64,000 nucleotides of DNA from Imbricaverruca yamaguchii. Lineage: Eukaryota > Arthropoda > Thecostraca > Neoverrucidae. Positions 11,999 through 22,335 of this stretch are shown piece after piece. The notes beneath the pieces are model-generated. The model was not told where the DNA came from. It saw only the letters and a program-made list of their open reading frames with translations, and did no database searches. How positions within the stretch are numbered: the first letter of the stretch is position 1; every line of letters starts with the position of its first letter. Both the position numbers and the translations under genes were made by a program. Location of the stretch: the NCBI GenBank assembly GCA_034440575.1, contig JAOTOL010001547.1, positions 1,472,001 through 1,536,000 on the forward strand. The letters run 5' to 3'.

Positions 11999-12773
11999 CC
12001 TGCAGCAGACAGTGACCACTTGCCACAGACAGTGACTATATGCCGCAGACAGTGACTATATGCCGGAGACAGTGACTATATGCCGCAGACAGTGACTATA
12101 TGCCACAGACAGTGACTGTATGCCGCAGACAGTGACTATATGCCGGAGACAGTGACTATATGCCGCAGACAGTGACTATATGCCACAGACAGTGACTGTA
12201 TGCCGCAGACAGTGACTACATGCCGGAGACAGTGACTATATGCCACAGACAGTGACTATATGCCGCAGACAGTGACCGCCTACGGTAGATGTGACCGTCT
12301 CAGCAGACAGTGACTGTATGTGGCAGACAGTGACTGTATGTGGCAGACAGTGGCCATGTGGGGCAGACAGTGACCATGTGGGGCTGACAGTGGCCATGTG
12401 GGGCTGACAGTGGCCATGTGGGGCTGACAGTGGCCATGTGGGGCTGACAGTGGCCATGTGGGGCAGACAGTGACCATGTGGGGCTGACAGTGGCCATGTG
12501 GGGCTGACAGTGGCCATGTGGGGCTGACAGTGGCCATGTGGGGCAGACAGTGACCGTGTGTGGCAGACAGTGGTTATGTGGGGCTGACAGTGGCCATGTG
12601 GGGCTGACAGTGGCCATGTAGGGCAGACAGTGGCCATGTGGGGCAGACAGTGACCATGTGGGGCTGACAGTGGCCATGTGGGGCTGACAGTGGCCATGTG
12701 GGGCTGACAGTGGCCATGTGGGGCTGACAGTGGCCACAGTGACAGTGACAGTGACAGTGGCAGTGACAGTGAC
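11999..12773 (+). repeat. 20-bp minisatellite with two related subfamilies and a hexamer edge
   Basis: 11999-12285 is made of AGACAGTGACTATATGCCGC units and 12300-12735 of GACAGTGGCCATGTGGGGCT units. The two share the GACAGTG core and the 20-base period. At 12735-12773 the array ends in a (CAGTGA)n-type hexamer run containing the same core. The long minus-strand open frames across it are repeat artefacts. Confidence 0.95.
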
Positions 12774-13543
12774 AGCTTAGTACATCAATCCGATTCACAC
12801 AGTTTATCACAGTGCATTGGTATGTAACGATTTGGCTTGGCGATGTTCCCGCATTTCCGGTTTCACATTGTTCTTACCGATACCATCTGACGCCAAGAAT
12901 TACACTCACGGTTGCTGAAAAGCAAATATTAGGTTTATAGGGGATAATAAACTAATGCGGTCAAAATTACGCTTTCGTGTCTTACATTGTGTGGAGTTTT
13001 CAAGATGACAACTCCACACTTTCCGTGTTAAGTTTACACTCGGTGCTTGCACATGAAGAGCAAGCTGGCAGGATATCGCGGACCCTCAGCGTTACCCGGA
13101 CAGTTCTCCAACGACGACGGAACAACAGTCGGTGCGGCACTTGGTCGATATGGTACTATGTCGCTGCTGATATTCAAACGGGCCACCTAGCTCTGATAAA
13201 TATTAATCGCAAGACACCAACGAAGCGCAAATTGCTCCTGTCTATGTGGTTCGTGTATGCGAATGAGGGCCATTGGTTGTCAAAGCAAGCAAAACGTGTT
13301 CAATGGTGGACGATATACATTTTCAGCATTTAGGTCATCAGCCTTTCATCACGTTCTGTTTCAATCTTGGGCATCATCACTTCCAGCTCTCACGCCAGTA
13401 GCAGGCTATGGTTTCCTGTTGTTGATGCAGTAGAGGCTCAGTTGTCAAATAAAATCGCTATGTGGCAACGCTGACCTGATTCCTGACCGAGCGAAGGAAA
13501 CGTTTGCGTCAGCCCCCTTATGGCGCCGCTGTCGCTGTTGCAG

Positions 13544-13741
13544 AGGAAGCCCAGCCCACGGACGACTGCCCGCGCCAGTTCTCCATTGCCCGCACCAGCG
13601 CCGAGCCAGCCGAATGCGGCGGCTTCACCAACTGCGTCGGCGGCAGGGCCTTCTACATCGCCTGTCCAGAGACTCTCGCCTTCAACCAGAAGACCCTTCT
13701 GTGCCACTGGGCCGACGAGGTGGAGGACTGCGATGTTTCAG
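13544..13741 (+). CDS. CPAP3: CPAP3/obstructor-like protein, exon 3 (chitin-binding domain 2)
   Basis: The acceptor GTTGCAG ends at 13543, and the exon joins exon 2 in phase 1 to read SGLQEAQPTDDCPR, a junction typical of obstructor proteins. The exon encodes a second CBM14 domain with cysteines spaced C-X15-C-X5-C-X9-C-X12-C-X8-C, ending HWADEVEDCDVS. It leaves in phase 1 at G|GTGACT (13742-13743). Compared with domain 1 the segment before the third cysteine is unusual: GGFTNC replaces the common D-K-Y/F-Y/F-x-C pattern. One aromatic ligand position is therefore lost, and chitin affinity of this domain may differ. The donor is weaker than those of exons 1 and 2. Codon third positions are mostly G/C. 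Confidence 0.9.
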
Positions 13742-15307
13742 GTGACTTTAGCTGGGCTCGCCTGTTCTTCGTGACCTCCGGTCTTGCATTACGCGACACA
13801 CGTAGCCGACGCTAAAGCTCAGCTCTACGTTAAACTCGCGATATTGTGCCCACAAGGGCCTGTCAACCATGTATTATGCCCACGAATTTCTGTCAGACGA
13901 AGGAAACAGCCAGGATTTGAAAAATAGACTTCCCAGATTTTTGCACTCCAGAAAATCCTCTCCATAAAAATATCCTTATTTTAAAATATCCTTATTTTTA
14001 TCCGCTCCGTTCCTTATTTCATAAAAATATCCTTATTTTTATCCGTTCGAGGTTCAATGTTGCTGCTTTGAAATGAACTACTTCGCGACAAAGTGTTCAA
14101 CATTTACTGGAAGGTTTACTGGAAGTTGGAAGCTGAAATTTGATGACCCAGTCGTGAATAAAATTATCCTCCCCATATTCGACTGTCAAAACTTTTCCTC
14201 TCCACACACACGATAGCAAAACATATCCAACCCTGGGGCGAAATGACTTCAAATCAGCGCCTATATATGTATACGGAGTGATTTTGTGTGGTTGTGTAAA
14301 AGTCAGGTGAGGATTTGCTCCCACCATCCCCGGTGGTGGCGGCGACGAGAGATACCCATGACAACACTCAACGAAGCACAGTGGTCGTTTGCTCTAGGTG
14401 TCTCTGTACTTCAGACCACTGTACACAGACCAGAGGATCTAAACGACGCCACAGTGGCCATGATCCCATAAGACGTCTTTTTTTAAAGGAAATGCGGTTC
14501 CACTAAAATGGCATTTTCTCGATATCTAGCAAGCAGCATTTATGCATAAATGCAAATGCAACAGCATAAATGCAACCTTATAATTCCGCTTAAGCACACA
14601 TACCATGCACGTGCTAACGGGAAATTGAAATCACTATGCAATGCTCCACGGGACACACATATGCCATGAAGGATGCTAATGCCACATAAAAACAAAGAAA
14701 AGGTTTTTTCTTCTCAATTCTCATTTAAACCCTAATGTGCGAATATTGAAGCTTGATGTGGAACTACCATAGCATGTCATTATCCTAGGTCATATTGGCA
14801 GTTAAACCACAATAGCAGTAATCTGCACAGATGACAAAAACAGTCCGTACAGCACACACAGTTATCGGAAAACCAGAAGAGGACGTTATGCAGGCCATGC
14901 AGGGTACACATAACACAATTGTTCTTTGCGGGTTATGGCACATGTAAATGCAAACATCCTCACGAATACATATGTGCACTTATATGTATGATAAATCAAT
15001 GCTCAATGCACAGCAATGGCGATACGTTGTGCCAACAGATTAATAGATTGAAATAATTGCAATTAGCCATTCCACTATCGCTTTCATGGCTGTGGGATGA
15101 TAACCTGTTATTCAACACCACCCTAATACCGTTTAATGATGCTTGATGACGTAATGTCCTATCGATAGTAATGTACACTGTCCAATGCTTCGGATTGACA
15201 TCCGTCTCCTCCCTGCTGACGAGTTGTCTGGCAGCTCGGGTCTGCACCCCACGGGCTGACGACAACTGACCGAGACGGCGCCAGTGGGTCACTGGGAATG
15301 ACCGACA

Positions 15308-17070
15308 CCCCACCGTACCGCCGTTGGTTGGTCATTGGTTTTACGACACATCGACCGTTGTGTCATGCAGCGTCGCCAATCTCTCACGCCGATTGGTCGC
15401 GGGCGAAGAGTAGCGAAGGGCGGGGCTCGAACTCACAACCTCTCGATTGTGAGACGAGCAACTTACCCCTAGGCTACTCGTCCCCACCGTACCGCCGTGT
15501 CCGGAATGACCGACACCCCACAGCGCCGCCGTGTCCTGAATAACCGACACCCCACCGTGACGCCGTGTCCTGAATAACCGACACCCCACCGTGCCGCCGT
15601 GTCCTGAATAACCGACACCCCACCGTGCCGCCGTGTCCTGAATAACCGACACCCCACAACGCCGCCGTGTCCGGAATGACCGACACCCCACAGCGCCGCC
15701 GTGTCCTGAATAACCGACACCCCACCGTGCCGCCGTGTCCTGAATAACCGACACCCCACCGTACCGACGTGTCCTGAATAACCGACACCCCGCCGTGCCG
15801 CCGTGTCAGGAATGACCGACACCCCACCGTGCCGCCGTGTCCTGAATAACCGACACCCCACCGTACCGACGTGTCCTGAATAACCGACACCCCGCCGTGC
15901 CGCCGTGTCAGGAATGACCGACACCCCACAACGCCGCCGTGTCCTGAATAACCGACACCCCACCGTGCCGACGTGTCCGGAATGACCGACACCAGCAGTA
16001 CCGACGTGTCCGGAATGACAGACACCCCACCGTGCCGCCGTGTCAGGAATGACCGACACCCCGCCGTGCCGCCGTGTCCGGAATGACAGACACCCCACCG
16101 TGCCGCCGTGTCAGGAATGACCGACACCCCACAACGCCGCCGTGTCCTGAATAACCGACACCCCGCCGTGCCGCCGTGTCCTGAATAGCCGACACCCCAC
16201 CGTGCCGCCGTGTCAGGAATGACCGACACCCCACCGTGCCGCCGTGTCCTGAATAACCGACACCCCGCCGTGCCGCCGTGTCCGGAATGACAGACACCCC
16301 ACCGTGCCGCCGTGTCAGGAATGACCGACACCCCACAACGCCGCCGTGTCCTGAATAACCGACACCCCACCGTGCCGCCGTGTCCGGAATGACAGACACC
16401 CCACCGTGCCGCCGTGTCCTGAATAACCGACACCCCACCGTGCCGCCGTGTCCGGAATGACAGACACCCCACCGTGCCGCCGTGTCAGGAATGACCGACA
16501 CCCCACAACGCCGCCGTGTCCTGAATAACCGACACCCCACCGTGCCGCCGTGTCCGGAATGACAGACACCCCACCGTGCCGCCGTGTCCTGAATAACCGA
16601 CACCCCGCCGTGCCGCCGTGTCAGGAATGATCGATACCCCACCGTGCCGACGTGTCCGGAATGACCGACACCAGCAGTACCGACGTGTCCGGAATGACCG
16701 ACACCCCACCGTGCCGCCGTGTCAGGAATGACCGACACCCCAGAGTGCCGCCGTGTCCTGAATAACTGACACCCCACCGTGCCGCCGTGTCCGGAATAAC
16801 CGACACCCCACCGTGCCGCCGTGTCCGAAATGACAGACACCCCACCGTGCAGACGTGTCAGGAATGACCGACACCCCACAGCGCCGCCGTGTCCTGAATA
16901 ACCGACACCCCACCGTGCCGCCGTGTCCGGAATGTCAGACACCCCACCGTGCAGACGTGTCAGGAATGACCGACACCCCACAACGCCGCCGTGTCCTGAA
17001 TAACCGACACCCCGCCGTACCGACGTGTCCGGAATCACAGACACCGTACCGTACCGCCGTGTCTGGAATG
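15308..17070 (+). repeat. 34-bp minisatellite with higher-order structure
   Basis: About 47 copies of a unit such as GTGTCCTGAATAACCGACAC plus CCCACCGTGCCGCC. Four main variants (CCTGAATAACC, CCGGAATGACC, CCGGAATGACAG, CAGGAATGACC) alternate. A block of about 150 bases starting at 16281 recurs at 16451, exactly five units later, showing multi-unit duplication. A SINE interrupts the array near its left edge. The long minus-strand open frames are artefacts. Confidence 0.95.
15324..15481 (-). mobile_element. tRNA-derived SINE inserted in the 34-bp array
   Basis: Read on the minus strand, the element begins with a tRNA-like segment: A-box TAGCCTAGGGGTAAG, a possible anticodon arm and B-box GAGTTCGAGCC. 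About 90 bases of tRNA-unrelated body follow. CCCCACCGTACCGCCG lies immediately outside both ends (15308-15323 and 15482-15497), as expected for a target-site duplication. The same string is part of the array, however, so the duplication is supported but not proven. Acceptor-stem pairing is lacking, so it is not a tRNA gene. Confidence 0.7.
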
Positions 17071-17431
17071 CAATTCACATGCTGCATGCTCCCAGTGTCG
17101 TAACCGGTCGGGGCCGGTTCGTGTGGGGTGTTTTCAGATGACGTCACAGCAGCCTGGGTCAGTTATGACGCGGGACCACTCCACAGACACCGCCCACGAC
17201 ACTTGTGATGATGGAATCGACCCTCCAGGCAGGTACCCTCGAACATGATTATTGGCTCCGCCATCGTTATCCACCTGGAGATCATCCATAAGTAATGTAA
17301 TCGGGATAAGTGATGGGCTGAGGAATAGCAATGCATTATGTAGATCAGAGGTCCACAACCGGCGGCCCGCAGCCCACACGCGGCCCGCGAGGCCATTCCG
17401 TGCGGCCCGCGGCCACCTGTCAAGATTAACA

Positions 17432-17782
17432 TCGCGGTCAGCCCGTTTTGCTGATGTACGCGGCTACACTCCAGAGCTGAAGCTGTTCGGCGCACCCTTC
17501 GACGCAGACCCAGAGTGTGCCCCGGCTGACCTCCAGCTGGAGCTCATTCAGCTCCAGTGTTCCGACGAGCTGCACTCAAAGTTCAACGGATCCTCCGCCT
17601 TCTGGCAGTCTCAGGTTTGCTCACGTCAGTTGCCGGCCTTGGTATAGAACGCGATGAAAGTGTCGTCGCTGTTTGGCTCAACATACTTATGCGAACAGTA
17701 GTTTAGCAAGAGGAAACTGACAAAATCGAAAATGCGTGCACAGCTCACAAATGACCACTTGGACGACGTTTTGACGTTTTGA
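17432..17782 (+). pseudogene. hAT transposase C-terminal remnant
   Basis: The frame reads ELKLFGAPFDADPECAPADL, then LQLELIQLQCSDELHSKFN, SSLFGSTYLCEQ and KSKMRAQLTNDHLDDVL. This is the conserved C-terminal dimerisation region of hAT transposases of the GTF2IRD2/ZBED-like group (LQ.ELI.LQC, LFGSTY.CEQ.F and LTD.HL..VL motifs). All motifs lie in one frame, but it is broken by stops at 17645-17647 and 17699-17701. The DDE catalytic core and BED finger are absent. It could be mistaken for a CPAP3 exon because it sits between exons 3 and 4, but it has no CBM14 cysteine pattern. Confidence 0.88.
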
Positions 17783-18525
17783 CGACCACTCTTGCTGAGT
17801 GTTAGTTCTATTACCCTTGATTTTTTTTATAATGTCGACCCCTGTTTCGTATGCAGTAGCCCATCCTATTTGGCTACACGCACTGTTACAGGCTCGATTG
17901 CTATTGGGCTTTCCTATCGCCAACTATTCAAAAGTTTGGGCAGCCAGCTTAGAAACGCCTCAGGAGGCCAATATACATGTCATTTCTCTTCGTACTTACA
18001 GTTCACTATAACTATTTGCATCTTTTTATTTGTCTTTTTGCAGATAGGCCACCACCAGTTATTAGTAGAAGTAGCCCCAGGAGCACCTCAGCTAGGTAGC
18101 AAGCTAGTAACGCCAAGGAACTCCTGGGGCCACAAAGTGAAAAGTGTTATGAGGGAAAAAGTGTACATTCATGTGGACTATCACACAAATATGTGTGACA
18201 GTGTCACAGCAAATCCACACACATGAAACATGTACACCTAAACTTACTTCACATACATAAACACATGCACTCACACATATATACAAATATAAATGCATAC
18301 ACATATACTAGCATGTACATACATAAGTATACACTGATATGCATCCATGTACATTCATGCACAAACATGCACACAGTAGCACACAGCTGAAATCACATGT
18401 ATAGGTAAAAATGCATCGCATATGTATTTACTTGTTTATCCGGCTTTACTCATGCATACATATAATATCAACCAACATATAGTTTCTCCTTTTTGTTATG
18501 CGAAATTGCTAATTTTACAAACCAT

Positions 18526-18753
18526 TTAGTTTGTGATGTATAAGTCTATAAAATATGCTCTGATAACTAGTTTTGTACCTTCTTTCTTAATAGGTACATG
18601 TTTACAGGAAGGAAATTTTGTACCAATGATAGTATTCCAAGTTCTTGGTGCTACAAATGGTATGGAATGAAGTCTAGGTTTTTGATGAAAAGGTACATGG
18701 AAATGATCAACATGCCTTAAGTTACTTGATGATGAGTATTTCAACATATTCAT
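18526..18753 (-). pseudogene. LINE ORF2: C-terminal tail
   Basis: The frame includes SSSNLRHVDHFHVPF and PFVAPRTWNTI, matching the usual tail of CR1/L2-type proteins (a Y-T-R-H-like motif followed by G/A-P-x-x-W-N). It is separated from the RT by degraded sequence at 18754-19107. Confidence 0.7.
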
Positions 18754-19107
18754 TATAATGATTGGTAATGTTTGATTAAAGACTCTGTCAAGTAGTAGTA
18801 TGTTCTGTTTCTGTACAATACCAGGGAACTTTAATATGTTATATTTGACAAATGATTTATTTGTAGGATATGAATAGTGCTGATTATCTATGATTCGTAA
18901 TGCCTTTTTTGTATTTTAACAATTCTGTCTAATCCTGTTGGAAAATTATTTTCCCATATTAATGCACAATAATTTAAATATGGAAGAATAAAAGCATTAC
19001 ATAGATATTTCAATTCACGACATGTGAAAAAATAATTTTGCTCTTCCCATTATTCCTAGATTCCTGCTAGTTTTTGCAGCAACATATGCTATGTGAAATT
19101 TCCATGT

Positions 19108-20088
19108 TTATTTTTCATCAACTATTACTCCAAGATATGTGATTTGCTGTTTCCTATGAATTATTTGAGAATTTATTGCTATGTTTAAGTCAGCACAAGG
19201 CATACTGGAATAAATTTGGTAGTTTGTTTTATTGACATTCAGTGATAATCTATTGGACTGAAGCCATTCAGTCATTCCTAGTACATTGGCATTGACTTTA
19301 ATTTGTAATTCCTCAATATTCGTAGCTTGTATCATGACAGCAGCATCATCAGCAAATAAATAGAATGTTCCATCTAAAAAATTACCCAAATCATTAATGT
19401 ATATAAGGAAGAGTAGTGGGCCAAGTATGGAGCCTTGTGGAACTCCCATAATAATGCACTCTGCATCTGAGACTACATCATTAATTTTAGTTTGCTGATA
19501 GCGATTTTTTAAATAAGAATGCAATATCATGAGTAGAGTTCCTGATATGCCAATATGTTGTATTTTTTAAGTAGAATGTCAATGCTCAAAGTATCAAAGG
19601 TTTTTTCAAGTGAATATAGAGACCACATGTAAGTTCTTTCTTGTCCAAAGATGTTGTAATTTGGTCATACATGTGAGCAATTGGCATGTAGGTGCTATTT
19701 TTTTTCTAAATCCAAATTGGAGAGTACTGAGTATATTATTCAGCTCTAGATAAGATAGGAGATAAGAATATACCATTTTTCAAGGATTTATGAAAAGACT
19801 GAAAGCATAGAAATTGGCCTACAATTTGTGAATTTGTTCAATTCTCCTGATTTAAATATGGGGATAACTATGGCTTGTTTTAGCTGCTTAGGAAAAAACT
19901 CCACTTCTGAGACAGAGGTTAAAGAAGTGGGTGATTTGTGTCAAGGTATTTTTATGTGTCAGTAAGAGAGTTTTTATGCTAATGTCATCAGCCCCTCCTC
20001 CAACAGTGTTCAGTGATTTTATAATTGTTTCGACTTGGATTTCATTAATGTACATTTCTTGTTCCCAATTAGCAGTCATGCCCTGCAA
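19108..20088 (-). pseudogene. LINE ORF2: reverse transcriptase domain
   Basis: From the right, the minus strand shows VETIIKSLN with GGGADDIS, then PIFKSGELNKFTNCRPISML (RT blocks 0-2). After frameshifts it shows MGVPQGSILGPLLFLIYIND (block 4), then LFADDAAVMIQ (block 5, with the catalytic Ala-Asp-Asp pair), and finally NRLSLNVNKTNY and ITYLGVIVDEK. The catalytic motif is intact, but the frame is broken around 19530-19890, so no functional enzyme is encoded. Confidence 0.92.
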
Positions 20089-20482
20089 TATATTCTATTG
20101 GGTATTTGATGTAAATAGTGATATTTCTTTCTAACTTGTAGCCAATGGTTGAAAAGAAATTGTTGAACTCATTAGGAATTTGTTCAATTTGATATTCATT
20201 ATCTTCTTCATCTAACATGGTTTCTGGGATTTTTTGCTTTGTTCTATGTTTATTTATCAGCTCATGTAGTAGTTTCCAAGTTTTCATTCCATTTGATTTG
20301 CTGCAGTGAAGGGCATTTGAATAGTGTAGCTTCTTTGCTTCTCTGAGTATCTTGATAAGGATGTTCCGGAATCGTTTGTATTGGACCTCGTTGTGTGGAT
20401 TTGGATTTTTAATAAACTTCTTATTTAGTTTCTTTTTACGATTTATGGAACATAATATGCCAGAGCTAATCCAGGCTTTCAT
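20069..20482 (-). pseudogene. LINE ORF2: linker between endonuclease and RT
   Basis: The frame starts KAWISSGILCSINRKKKLNK and continues with NPHNEVQYKRFRNIL, TWKLLHELINKH and FNNFFSTIGYKLE. This is the conserved basic linker found in CR1/Daphne-type elements just ahead of the RT domain. It overlaps the endonuclease frame by only a few bases, suggesting one frameshift in a single original ORF. Confidence 0.8.
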
Positions 20483-21391
20483 TGGGGTTTTCCTCCTACT
20501 TGGGCAAATATTTTTTTTGTAATAAGATGCATGCCATCTTTATATGCTGAGAGCAAATCATTACGTGCTATATTTGAGTCATTGTGCTCATTAAAATTAT
20601 TCAACCTTGACACTAAATAGTCATTTAAGAGATGGATTTGATTGTAATCAAGTATTTCTTTGGGATCATTTGGCTGCATATTTTTTGTCTGGGCAGTTAA
20701 TGTTGTAAACACTGGAAAATGATCTGAAAGGTCTTCTATCAGTATACCTGATGAGGAAATGCATAGAAAATCATTTATGAAGATATCGTCCAATAGGGAG
20801 CTAGTAGTAATTTGCACCCGAGTAGCATTTGTGATTGTTGGTAGAAAACTATATGACGATAATTGGTTTGAGAATCTCTCCACAATTCTATCATTTTGAA
20901 TATCTAATAGATTGTAGTTGAAATCTCCCGTGGTAATTGTAAGCTTCCTCTCATTCTCAATTATTTGCAGCAATTTTTCAGTGCCCTCAAGAAAATTATC
21001 GTGGCAGGAACTTGGTGGACGATAAATCTGGCAAATGATTAATGATCTAGTGCTATTTCGAGTCTGCAGTTTAATTTCAACACCAGCAGCTTCATCAAGT
21101 TGATCTACAATATCTTTTCTTTCTCTTGATTCCAAACTACTATGAATGCAAATTGCAGACCCTCCCCTTCTCCCTGCCTTCGACTTGCTGCGTACATTTG
21201 ATAATTTCTCATTTAAAGAACTTTTCTGTATCTTTGCTAAGCCATGTTTCAGATAAACATATAGCTGACCTGTTGATTCCTGTTGTAGCTAGGATTTGTA
21301 TTATTTTGATAAGTCGATTTTTATTTGATAAGTCGATTTCTATTTTGATAAGGTTTCTGCTGTGAAATGTCACCAGGTGTTTCATTAACAA
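20479..21391 (-). pseudogene. LINE ORF2: AP endonuclease domain
   Basis: The frame beginning near 21391 has ICLSETWLSKD, the endonuclease motif around the catalytic Glu. The frame ending at 20479 has IICQIYRPPSS, TTGDFNYNLLD and LIEDLSDHFPVF, which carry the catalytic Asp-x-Asn and the terminal Ser-Asp-His triad. These match the apurinic-like endonuclease of non-LTR retrotransposons that nicks target DNA. Motif residues are intact, but a frameshift at about 21135-21210 separates the two parts. Confidence 0.88.
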
Positions 21392-21639
21392 ATTCTTTGA
21401 TTTTTTTTCTGCATCATATGTAGGTTTCAGAGTTTTTTTTATTTGTGCGTCCCTCGGGCCCTCTCGGACTTGCCGATGCGGCCCGCAGCACTCTGCGAGT
21501 TGGGGACCCCTGGTGTAAATGGTCGATTTTTATTAGATTGGGGTGCCGGGGCTCATCGGCCGCGTCGTTTATGCAGTGTAGTGATTAGATCAGAAAAGTT
21601 AGGAGATGTGGGAAATATTAGATGCCTATCTAAAATATG

Positions 21640-22335
21640 TTTGACGTCTTGTTCGATTGATACAAGTATAGAGTGCAGACAGAGGCCCTCGGGAGGAGCC
21701 GATGGGCAAATGTCCCTTCATTAGCAGACCAGAAATCGGTTCAAAGAAGACATATTCATACAAATCTAAGAAAATGGGGACGTTCGACAAATGGGTGATC
21801 GAAATGCTGATCTAGACATGGGCGATATTTGGCCACGAGCCCACATCGTCACGCTTTTCACAGACCGACAGTGCATTTGGATCGGTGCCATCTGCCTATC
21901 CTTATCTCTTTGCTGGCCCTCTCTATCTTGTATGGCGTTTGAATACATAGGATGAAGGCCAAGAAATGCATCCAGTGTGCACGTCCTTAAAAGAGAAAAT
22001 ACGCACATCAATTTGAACTTGAAAACAGAATCTGTCGACACTTACCTGCTCACGACGGCCTGTCCAGATAGGCAAACAAACCGCCAACTTACCATTCAGA
22101 GTATGTCAGGGACAGGCGCAGGGGGAAAGGGAACTGCTAGCATGTGCCCCATGAAAGGTGGCATCCCTCTGTGAAGGCTCGAGTGATCCGCCAACCCCCC
22201 CCCCCCTCCCATCGCCCATCGCAGACCGAGGTGCCCCTCGCGGAAGAATAGGCGCCCTTGGGAGAAGAAACGTCCCTTCGGTGTGCTCCGAATGCAATTC
22301 GTCCTTCCCAGCTCAACGCATTCGCAGGTACACGC
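21640..22335. repeat. Degenerate ~70-bp tandem repeat patch
   Basis: Blocks such as AGAGGCCCTCGGGAGGAG (21680), GAGGTGCCCCTCGCGGAAGA (22230) and AGGCGCCCTTGGGAGAAGAA with GTCCCTTCGGTGTGCTCCGA (22249-22290) recur at irregular spacing. They resemble the units of the 63.2-63.7 kb array. Copies are strongly diverged. Confidence 0.45.

Larger units (their letters stand above)
6560..13543 (+). other. Intron 2 of CPAP3-like gene
   Basis: The intron is about 7.0 kb, bounded by GTAAGT and GTTGCAG. It carries tandem arrays at 6583-6955, 9838-10250, 10320-10760 and 11999-12773, an AT-rich tract, a GA-rich tract and a SINE relic. The stretches 6960-8220, 8420-8960, 9065-9837 and 12775-13540 show no supported gene. 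They hold only short open frames without codon bias or family resemblance. Confidence 0.75.
18400..21435 (-). mobile_element. Non-LTR retrotransposon (LINE), decayed, nested in the hAT
   Basis: The minus strand carries an endonuclease domain, a linker, a reverse transcriptase and the C-terminal tail in the right order. It is broken by several frameshifts and stops. The element is AT-rich, unlike the GC-rich hAT ends. On the 3' side (18180-18400 on the + strand) lies a degenerate CA/TA-rich microsatellite tract that may be or adjoin its tail. The order of domains and the linker style suggest the CR1/L2/Daphne-like group, but I cannot fix the clade by eye. Confidence 0.85.
17346..21512 (+). mobile_element. 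hAT DNA transposon, internally deleted and split by a LINE
   Basis: The left end CAGAGGTCCACAACC (17346) and right end GAGTTGGGGACCCCTG (ends 21512) form imperfect terminal inverted repeats. Both ends have subterminal GCGGCCCGC motifs. The flanking 8-mers ATGTAGAT (17338-17345) and GTGTAAAT (21513-21520) match at six of eight positions and fit the hAT target pattern NTNNNNAN. Between the ends lie the transposase C-terminal remnant and, further right, an antisense retrotransposon that accounts for most of the length. The left two-thirds of the transposase is missing, so the copy is dead. Confidence 0.85.

Noticed and set aside
9838..12773. CRISPR-like repeat arrays
   Set aside because: Units are contiguous with no unique spacers and the DNA is eukaryotic; these are minisatellites.
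15415..15481. tRNA gene on the minus strand
   Set aside because: A- and B-box-like motifs are present, but the acceptor stem does not pair and the anticodon stem has a mismatch; it is the head of a SINE.
15469..17044. Very long minus-strand open frames (up to 333 codons) with regular peptide repeats
   Set aside because: They are the 34-bp minisatellite read in rotating frames; no stop codon happens to occur in the unit. There is no domain, start context or codon bias.
17459..17620. Possible extra CPAP3 exon between exons 3 and 4
   Set aside because: The peptide has hAT transposase motifs (LQLELIQLQC, LFGSTYLCEQ) and no CBM14 cysteine pattern. It lies inside hAT termini.
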